Shown in pieces: positions 25,334-31,137 of a DNA stretch of 31,137 nucleotides; position 1 is the stretch's first letter; every line of letters starts with the position of its first letter. The stretch comes from CAYUAI01 sp964442745 (lineage in GTDB: Bacteria; Pseudomonadota; Gammaproteobacteria; S012-40), in the NCBI GenBank assembly GCA_964442745.1, contig CAYUAI010000048.1, positions 1 to 31,137 on the forward strand, read 5' to 3'. The notes beneath the pieces are model-generated. The model saw only the letters and a list, made by a program, of their open reading frames with translations. It did not search any database and was not told the DNA's origin. Both the position numbers and the translations under genes were made by a program.

Positions 25334-26428
25334 GTGCATAACCGTAAATCAAAAACTCAATTTCATACGAGCGATACCGAAACCATACTCATAGCACCAA
25401 AGAATCGTTATGTTTTTCTGGTGCTACCGATTGTATTACTTGGCTTGCTTGCAATCACCTTGTGGTTATCACTCACAGCCAATCAAACCGAAACCAACAA
25501 GCTCCCTCCCCCCTTACCTCCCATCAATACCGCCACCATTGGCAACGAACCTATCCGCCCGATTCCTCTCACCACCGATGCCAACCCGGAAAAAGTCGCA
25601 CTCGGACAACGTCTTTTTTTCGACCCGCGACTCTCATCGAATAACACCGTTGCTTGCTCCACTTGTCATAATTTAGATAACGGAGGGGCAGATAACTTAG
25701 CCAAATCTATCGGGGCTGGCGCGATTATCGGCCAAATGAATACCCTTAGCGTATTTAACAGTGTCAATAATTTTGCATTATTTTGGGATGGCCGAGCCAG
25801 CAGCTTAGAAGAACAAATTGATGGCCCTATTAATAATCCAGCGGAAATGGCATCCAGTTGGAAACAAGTGATTGACAAACTTAAAAGTGATCCCAATTAC
25901 GTCAAAGACTTTAATCAACTTTATCCTCAAGGAATCACATCGACCACCATCAAAGATGCGATTGCCAGCTTTGAAAGAACGCTGATTACGCCGAACTCAC
26001 GATTTGACCGCTACCTGCGCGGCGAAAAAGAGGCGATTAACGACCAAGAAAAACAAGGCTACCAGTTATTTAAAGCCTATGGTTGCATTGCATGCCACCA
26101 AGGCGTGAATGTCGGTGGCAATATGTTTCAGAAATTTGGTGTCATGGCGGACTATTTTCCCACCCATGGTTCAACAGAGCAAGCGAATTTAGGCCGTTTT
26201 AATGTCACAGGAAAAATCGAAGACCGATATTATTTCCGAGTACCAAGCTTACGAAATGTCGCACTGACGGCCCCTTATTTCCATAATGGCTCGGCAAAAA
26301 CCCTACAACAAGCCGTACATATCATGGCCAAATTCCAATTAGGACGTAATATCCCTCAACAAGACGTGATTGCAATCATTCATTTCCTTGAAACACTCAC
26401 CGGTGAATATAATGGCCAAGCTTTATGA
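25334..26428 (+). CDS. Membrane-anchored diheme cytochrome-c peroxidase (CcpA/MauG family)
   Basis: Expected to reduce hydrogen peroxide in the periplasm with electrons from a small cytochrome or quinol. GTG 25334 is preceded by AGGA at seven bases. The 364 residues begin with a cytoplasmic tail and one membrane helix (about 27-48, FLVLPIVLLGLLAITLWL), then a Pro-rich linker. The first heme motif is CSTCH at Cys108, after ALGQRLFFDPRLSSNNTVAC. The second is CIACH at Cys251. VPSLRNVALTAPYFHNGSA and the following HIMAKFQLG are family hallmarks, the Met being a likely axial ligand of the electron-transfer heme. The bis-heme core is complete. The stop overlaps the next start as ATGA, so it is translationally coupled to the GGDEF-EAL protein. 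MauG-like oxidases share this fold, so peroxidase activity is probable but not certain. Confidence 0.92.
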   Translation: MHNRKSKTQFHTSDTETILIAPKNRYVFLVLPIVLLGLLAITLWLSLTANQTETNKLPPPLPPINTATIGNEPIRPIPLTTDANPEKVALGQRLFFDPRLSSNNTVACSTCHNLDNGGADNLAKSIGAGAIIGQMNTLSVFNSVNNFALFWDGRASSLEEQIDGPINNPAEMASSWKQVIDKLKSDPNYVKDFNQLYPQGITSTTIKDAIASFERTLITPNSRFDRYLRGEKEAINDQEKQGYQLFKAYGCIACHQGVNVGGNMFQKFGVMADYFPTHGSTEQANLGRFNVTGKIEDRYYFRVPSLRNVALTAPYFHNGSAKTLQQAVHIMAKFQLGRNIPQQDVIAIIHFLETLTGEYNGQAL

Positions 26429-29358
26429 GAGTCGATCTTTTCAAACAATTAATCATCGCTAGCATTGCGGCTGTCTTATTGAGTTTTCTCTATGTAAAAA
26501 CCCACTCAGCCAATTTGCAAATTCACCAACACATTATCGAGATTTTACGACAATTCAAGCAAGTTGAAGCACAACTCAATCAAGACATTTTGAAATCACG
26601 TTATGGCAGTTTGCTGCATTATGATCCGCTTGTAAACGAAATCAAATACCTTCAATCCTTGCTAAAGACCATAAAAGCACAAAGAATCAATGCTTATACT
26701 AAAAATCAACAACCACTTCAACAACAGATTGATAACCTTGGCCAAGCATTGCACAACAAAGCATCATTACTTGAGCGCTTTAAATCAACCAATGCCATTT
26801 TAAAAAACTCTTCCCAGTATCTTCCCTTAGGCATCAATCAGCTAATACTCGCACTCACTGCAAACGGAACCGACATCACGCTCATTAATCAAGTCTCTAG
26901 TTTATTAAATAACACCCTCAGTTACAGCATCACCAGTGATGAAATTTTCAAACAACGCGTAACCGAAGGCATTCATGCAATCAAACTCAACTGGCAACAA
27001 TATCCGGGCAAATCCAAAGAATCGCTCAATGAAATGATTGCTCACAGCAACATGGTGCTCCAGCAAAAGCAGAAAGTAGATGAGTTGGTGCTCCAGCTAA
27101 TCACCGCATCCACCACGCAGCAGCTGACTGAACTGGGAAATGCCTTTAGCGCACTTCATCAACGTCAACTTCGTCAGTCTAACACCTATCGGTTATTTTT
27201 ATATTTGTTTGCGGTAACACTCCTTGGTTATTTGGGGTATTTATTAATACAGCTTCGCAATAGCACCGCCACCCTCAATCAAACCGTCAGGGATCTCAAT
27301 TTTCAAAAATTTGCGTTAGACCAACATTCCATTGTCAGCATCACGGATAATGAAGGTAAAATCATTTATGTCAATGATCGCTTTACCGAAGTCAGTCAAT
27401 ATTCACGAGAGGAGCTCATCCAGCAAGATCATCGTATCATCAATTCAGAACTTCATTCCCCGGCTTTTTTTCAAGAACTGTGGCAGACCATCAAAACCGG
27501 CACGGTATGGCATGGTGAAATACGAAACCGCCGTAAAGACGGTAGTTTTTACTGGGTAGACTCCACCATCGTCCCCTTTCTAGATCAGACCGGAAAGCCG
27601 GATCAATATGTCTCGATCCGCACCGATATTAGCGCATTAAAACAGACCAAAGAAGCCTTATTTCGTGAAAAAGAACAAGCGCAAGTCACGTTACAAGCCA
27701 TTGCCGACGGCGTTATCACCACGGACAATCACGGCACCATTGTTTACATCAACCCCATGGCCGAACGACTGACCGGATGGAGCCAACATGCCGCTCAAGG
27801 TTTGCCTTTAATGAAAGTATTAACCATCTACCCAGAAGACGGTACCGAACTCGCTGAAAGCCCTGTCGGCCCTTGTTTGCACCAGCAATCAACGGTTTCA
27901 ATGAGCAAGCTGACCTTAACTCACCGCGAAGGCCAACGCGCCTCAGTGGAACTGGCTGCCACTGCCATGCGAGACCGTGCCGGTCAGGTCATCGGTGCTG
28001 TGCTAGCGATTCATGATGTGACCGCGATGCACACGTTAGCGCAACAAATGCAATATCAAGCCAGCCATGACGCATTAACCGGATTAATCAATCGACGAGA
28101 ATTTGAACGGCGCCTGAAACGGCTACTCGATAGCACCCGCACACAACAACAAGAACATGCGCTATGTTATCTTGACTTAGACCAATTCAAAATCGTCAAT
28201 GATACCTGCGGTCACGTCGCGGGCGATGAATTGCTCAAGCAATTGGCATCGATTTTGTCAGACACCATCCGAGGACGGGATACCCTCGCTCGCCTCGGCG
28301 GCGATGAGTTTGGCATATTGCTCGGCGAATGCCCTCTGGAAAAAGCACAACGCATTGCCGAACAGTTTTGCAAATCAGTCAAAGATTTCCGTTTCGTATG
28401 GGGAGATAAAGCGTTTGAGGTCGGTGTCAGTATCGGTCTGGTACAAATCAATCAATACAGTGAAAGCATCACCAGCGTGCTAAGCCAAGCCGATGCCGCC
28501 TGTTATGCGGCCAAAGACAAAGGCCGCAATCGAGTCCATATCTATCATATGGATGACATCGAGCTGCAACAACGTCACGGCGAAATGCAATGGGTACCGC
28601 GCATTGCCAACGCTTTGTTAGAAAATCGTTTTGGACTCTTTTGCCAACGTATCCAACCGGTGGAAAATACCACCACCCAAAATCGACATTTTGAAGTACT
28701 GTTACGTATGCTTGACGAACAAAATAACTTGGTCTATCCGACCAGTTTTCTCCCCGCCGCCGAACGATATAAAGTCATGCCAACCATTGACCGCTGGGTT
28801 ATTAGCCAAGTATTTGAAACCTATCAGGCTATCTATCATGGTGATCCACTCGCCTCACAAGATACTTGCGCAATCAATCTTTCAGGTGCTTCCTTAAATG
28901 AAGACGAATTTCTGCAATTTTTATATCATCAGCTCGACCAGCTGGAGGTACCTGCGAGTATTTTTTGTTTTGAAATCACAGAAACGGTCGCCATCGCCAA
29001 TTTATCCAAAATCATCCAATTCATGAAGGATCTGAAAAATAAAGGCTGTCGATTTTCACTGGATGATTTTGGCAGCGGCTTGTCTTCATTCACATATTTA
29101 AAAAATCTTCCGGTGGACTACCTTAAAATTGATGGTCATTTTGTGATTGATATGCCAGATGACCCGATTGACCAAGCCATGGTTTCTTCGATCAACCACA
29201 TCGGGCATGTGATGGGCATCAAAACCATTGCAGAATATGTCGAAAATGAAGCGATTATAAAAGCCGCTTCGGATATTGGTGTCGATTACCTTCAAGGAAA
29301 CGGTATTGCCTATCCAGAACCATTAACCAACTATCTACAAACCACTCGTACAACCTAG
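26425..29358 (+). CDS. Membrane sensor with PAS-PAS-GGDEF-EAL (cyclic-di-GMP turnover)
   Basis: A 977-residue inner-membrane signalling protein that may make and/or degrade cyclic di-GMP. Two membrane helices (7-24 and about 255-277) enclose a periplasmic all-helical region of about 230 residues, resembling DAHL-type sensors. PAS 1 is about 290-405 (DNEGKIIYVNDRFTEVSQYS, then RNRRKDGSFYWVDSTIVPF). PAS 2 is about 420-535. GGDEF (625-629, RLGGDEFGIL) is intact, with an RxxD inhibitory site (RGRD) five residues before it. The EAL domain shows the variant EVLLR (757-761), EITETVA, SLDDFGSGLSSF, LKIDG and QGNGIAYPEP; EVL variants are common among active enzymes. The start ATG overlaps the peroxidase stop, linking peroxide or redox state in the periplasm to this sensor (inference). 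Confidence 0.93.
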   Translation: MRVDLFKQLIIASIAAVLLSFLYVKTHSANLQIHQHIIEILRQFKQVEAQLNQDILKSRYGSLLHYDPLVNEIKYLQSLLKTIKAQRINAYTKNQQPLQQQIDNLGQALHNKASLLERFKSTNAILKNSSQYLPLGINQLILALTANGTDITLINQVSSLLNNTLSYSITSDEIFKQRVTEGIHAIKLNWQQYPGKSKESLNEMIAHSNMVLQQKQKVDELVLQLITASTTQQLTELGNAFSALHQRQLRQSNTYRLFLYLFAVTLLGYLGYLLIQLRNSTATLNQTVRDLNFQKFALDQHSIVSITDNEGKIIYVNDRFTEVSQYSREELIQQDHRIINSELHSPAFFQELWQTIKTGTVWHGEIRNRRKDGSFYWVDSTIVPFLDQTGKPDQYVSIRTDISALKQTKEALFREKEQAQVTLQAIADGVITTDNHGTIVYINPMAERLTGWSQHAAQGLPLMKVLTIYPEDGTELAESPVGPCLHQQSTVSMSKLTLTHREGQRASVELAATAMRDRAGQVIGAVLAIHDVTAMHTLAQQMQYQASHDALTGLINRREFERRLKRLLDSTRTQQQEHALCYLDLDQFKIVNDTCGHVAGDELLKQLASILSDTIRGRDTLARLGGDEFGILLGECPLEKAQRIAEQFCKSVKDFRFVWGDKAFEVGVSIGLVQINQYSESITSVLSQADAACYAAKDKGRNRVHIYHMDDIELQQRHGEMQWVPRIANALLENRFGLFCQRIQPVENTTTQNRHFEVLLRMLDEQNNLVYPTSFLPAAERYKVMPTIDRWVISQVFETYQAIYHGDPLASQDTCAINLSGASLNEDEFLQFLYHQLDQLEVPASIFCFEITETVAIANLSKIIQFMKDLKNKGCRFSLDDFGSGLSSFTYLKNLPVDYLKIDGHFVIDMPDDPIDQAMVSSINHIGHVMGIKTIAEYVENEAIIKAASDIGVDYLQGNGIAYPEPLTNYLQTTRTT

Positions 29359-29771
29359 TGCTGCCTCCTTTAAATTAAGTATCTTATTAAGCCTAATGTA
29401 AAAGGGGTGCCAGCCGTCGAGTGCATTATGGGCACCAAACAACGCTGAAGAGGGCAACTCACGATCGATTCACACGGAAGTATGGATTGATGTTAGACGC
29501 CCGACGGTGCGTCTAACTCACCCGACAAAAATCAAATGCTTAGGCTTTGAAAAATTCAGTCGGATGCATTATTCACCAAACGATTCGATGGGTTATTTAA
29601 AGGATACGGTACTAGCAATAGACATCCTGTTTTCAACAACGATCAACACACCCATCGCCAAAAAAAATGTTCGCCACGGAGATATTATTGTTTATTGATG
29701 CCATAATGCGTATTGTTGAAACCGGCCAATCATTATTAAAATTGTTTTAAAATTAAACGAAGGAGTCACGC
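29359..29771. other. Intergenic region before the rubredoxin gene
   Basis: About 410 bp with a perfect 9-bp hairpin at 29492-29517. A frame open from 29507 to 29698 has a GTG start inside that hairpin, no Shine-Dalgarno and no recognisable domain, so I do not call it. The last 70 bp are AT-rich and may carry the rubredoxin promoter, but no clear boxes were found. Confidence 0.4.
29492..29517. repeat. Perfect inverted repeat (hairpin)
   Basis: GTTAGACGC (29492-29500) and GCGTCTAAC (29509-29517) are perfect reverse complements around CCGACGGT. The ends fit the GTTRRRY and RYYYAAC integron core patterns, but in the wrong order for one attC site. No T-tract. It may be a transcript hairpin about 135 bp after the GGDEF-EAL gene. 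Confidence 0.55.
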
Positions 29772-29942
29772 GTGAAAAAATGGCAATGTGTCGTATGTGG
29801 TTTTATTTACGATGAAGTCGCCGGACTTCCGGAAGAAGGAATTGCCGCTGGGACCCGCTGGGAAGATGTCCCTGAAGACTGGGTTTGCCCAGATTGCGGC
29901 GTAACAAAGTCGGACTTCGATATGATCGAGGCGGTGGCATAA
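29772..29942 (+). CDS. Rubredoxin
   Basis: A 56-residue one-iron electron carrier of the cytoplasm. AAGGAG at 29760-29765 lies six bases before the GTG start. Iron is bound by four cysteines in two CxxC knuckles, CVVCG (Cys6, Cys9) and CPDCG (Cys39, Cys42). YDEVAGLPEEGI, the conserved GTRWEDVPEDWVCPDCG and the terminal KSDFDMIE are classic rubredoxin sequence. It is a single-domain form of normal length. Likely partners are a rubredoxin reductase, an alkane hydroxylase or an oxygen/peroxide-scavenging enzyme; none is in the window. It stands alone between a long gap and a strong hairpin. Confidence 0.96.
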   Translation: MKKWQCVVCGFIYDEVAGLPEEGIAAGTRWEDVPEDWVCPDCGVTKSDFDMIEAVA

Positions 29943-29991
29943 TAAGCTCATAGCAAATCATCTTTATCAGCAACCTTTTCCCACGAAAACC

Positions 29992-30023
29992 AGCAGGTAT
30001 TTTCTCACCGAAAAATACCTGCT
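29992..30023. terminator. Bidirectional terminator between rubredoxin and the convergent gene
   Basis: AGCAGGTATTTT (29992-30003) and AAAATACCTGCT (30012-30023) pair over 12 bp with an 8-nt loop. It lies 50 bp after the rubredoxin stop and 43 bp after the stop of the convergent minus-strand gene. The A/T-rich inner stem and GGTTTTCG beyond it on the minus strand support termination both ways. Confidence 0.75.
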
Positions 30024-30065
30024 ATTAAAATTAGGAATGAATAAATGTTAACTTTAAATATTGGT

Positions 30066-30824
30066 TTATCTGACGCTATTTCTCAAGAGATCAAAATTGA
30101 TTGAATCAGGCACATAATAAAGCAATACCTGAGTTTCTTTTAACCGCTCCATCAGTTGATTAACGCGGACTTGCGCACACATAGGCAGGGTAATATACAC
30201 CCGATCAATTTGACCATCTTTCACACAATCGATGAGCGCATCAAAACTTCCTCTGATGTCTGCATTCGCCTGACAGCGATTTGAATGACGATCATCATAA
30301 AAGCCAACAAAATTACAGCCCATCCAAGATTCAGTTTGAATTATTTGCGCCAATCGAAGACCCGACTCACTTACGCCAACGATCGCTACTTGTCGCGTAT
30401 TGTACCCATGACTACGTAAATAATATAAGCTAGCGCGGATCACCATACGCCAAAAACTCAGCAAAATCGGTGTTAATATTAACCATGTTAATACCACGGC
30501 TCTGGAATAATTTGTCGATGTTTTAAGCATAAAAACGAGCAATAACAACCCACATGCAGCACAAATCCAGCACAACCAAAGCGACCATAGCTCTTGATTG
30601 ATGGGGGCGGTTCGCCAAGACTGGTAAATGTGATTTCTCTTTGCAAAAAATAGAAATAAAAACAAAATTACGAGAACTGAAAAACTATATTGGTGTTGCC
30701 AGGCGAGCCCATAGCCAAATAAAATCAATACCAAGCAAGCCGTAATAATGCTCATATCAATGATCTGGTATATCAACATGAGTTTAGGGTAATGAGACCT
30801 TAACAAACCTTGGTTTAATTGCAT
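30066..30824 (-). CDS. Polyprenyl-glycosylphosphotransferase-like membrane protein lacking the catalytic domain
   Basis: A 252-residue inner-membrane protein matching only the N-terminal half of WcaJ/PssY-type priming glycosyltransferases. The start is ATG 30824, with AAGGA five bases upstream; an in-frame TTG at 30845 has no such site. Four hydrophobic segments occur within residues 10-140. They are followed by a Rossmann-like CoA_binding_3 domain (VAIVGVSESGLRLAQIIQTE, VGFYDDR, DRVYITLPM, LLYYVPDSINFDLLRNSVR). In full-length members the sequence goes on to IxGIPV and a bacterial sugar-transferase domain of about 200 residues. Here it stops at the domain junction, with no continuation in any frame before the terminator. 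It should therefore be unable to transfer sugar phosphate and is either a decayed gene or a stand-alone regulatory half. Confidence 0.8.
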   Translation of the reverse strand: MQLNQGLLRSHYPKLMLIYQIIDMSIITACLVLILFGYGLAWQHQYSFSVLVILFLFLFFAKRNHIYQSWRTAPINQELWSLWLCWICAACGLLLLVFMLKTSTNYSRAVVLTWLILTPILLSFWRMVIRASLYYLRSHGYNTRQVAIVGVSESGLRLAQIIQTESWMGCNFVGFYDDRHSNRCQANADIRGSFDALIDCVKDGQIDRVYITLPMCAQVRVNQLMERLKETQVLLYYVPDSINFDLLRNSVR

Positions 30825-31137
30825 GTTTTTCCTTACTTCTAGCAACCAACATCCTTACCGACAAAAATCAAGCCAGTAATAATAACAGTCATAATCACAT
30901 TTGAGTTTAGTTCACACACTCGATGTGGAAGCTATTGACATCGCCACCAATCTCAGTTGAGATTCAATTGAACCCAAATCTGGAGACAATAATCAAGCGT
31001 TATGTATGATCCGGTTGAAGTATAATGACTAACTAAAAACAATAAAAATGCAGGGAAAAACAGACAATAAGTACTATTTTGCCAGCAATTATCTGCCACC
31101 AATTGGCATCAATAAAAACAATAAGTTAGCCGACTTT
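30825..31137. other. Upstream region to the window edge, no gene seen
   Basis: About 310 AT-rich bases that should contain the promoter of the minus-strand gene at 30824. The only structured element is the 16-bp palindrome at 30949-30964. No protein-coding frame with a ribosome site was found on either strand. Confidence 0.4.
30949..30964. promoter_or_regulatory. Palindrome, possible operator
   Basis: AATCTCA-GT-TGAGATT is a perfect 7-bp inverted repeat with a 2-bp spacer, about 125 bp upstream of the polyprenyl-transferase-like gene. Its size suits a dimeric repressor or activator site. No regulator is identified, and it could be chance. Confidence 0.35.

Noticed and set aside
29492..29517. 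Integron attC-like core sites (GTTAGAC and GTCTAAC)
   Set aside because: The two cores match GTTRRRY and RYYYAAC, but in the reverse order to a single attC, only 12 bp apart. I found no partner core or L boxes at a suitable distance on either side. A simple hairpin is a better reading.
29507..29698. 63-codon frame before rubredoxin
   Set aside because: Its GTG start lies inside a hairpin, there is no Shine-Dalgarno and the translation looks like no known protein.

Overview
The window looks like a chromosomal segment of a moderately AT-rich gammaproteobacterium. The gene set points that way: Ppk1/Ppx polyphosphate enzymes, a GlyGly-CTERM-like sorting signal, outer-membrane proteins ending in an aromatic residue, a DUF2959 lipoprotein, FNR-type control and a complex PAS/GGDEF/EAL protein. 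The genus cannot be fixed from the sequence alone. No tRNA, rRNA, CRISPR array, transposase gene or prophage was seen.

Layout. 1-113: end of a plus-strand gene, probably an outer-membrane protein, then a 55-bp hairpin. 174-1544 (-): secreted PPC/putative-Ig protein with a C-terminal anchor signal. 1562-1890: one full and one broken copy of a short inverted-repeat element (MITE-like). 1967-2405: broken GNAT acetyltransferase. 2402-3241 (-): unknown membrane protein. 3649-5326: GYF_2-AIM24 protein and a small outer-membrane-type protein. 5661-8996: glycogen pair, a GlgA with a long N-terminal extension and a GH13 enzyme of GlgE type. 9032-17678: redox and secretion locus. It has a subtilisin-like lipoprotein (-), then divergently a cytochrome with 30 CxxCH motifs and a lipoprotein with a seven-repeat beta-propeller plus three CxxCH motifs. 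17943-21709: ppk1 and ppx, convergent, with a second full MITE copy between them. 22098-23018: porin behind a consensus FNR box. 23330-24875: DUF2959 lipoprotein and a short histidine kinase. 25334-29358: membrane-anchored diheme peroxidase overlapping a large PAS-PAS-GGDEF-EAL protein. 29772-29942: rubredoxin. 30066-30824 (-): polyprenyl-glycosylphosphotransferase-like protein lacking its catalytic domain.

How the genes fit together. Glycogen and polyphosphate genes suggest a cell that stores carbon and phosphate. The cytochromes, peroxidase, rubredoxin and FNR-type promoter suggest life across oxic/anoxic shifts. The most striking part is 9143-17678. The 30-heme protein is almost perfectly periodic: 29 of 30 hemes sit in the register H-x6-CxxCH, giving one candidate distal histidine per heme. 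It is followed 36 bp later by a surface-type multiheme propeller lipoprotein and preceded divergently by a subtilisin-family lipoprotein. The arrangement recalls the OmcZ/OzpA pairing of Geobacter (extracellular cytochrome plus processing subtilase). I propose it as a candidate extracellular electron-transfer locus; this is inference, not proof.
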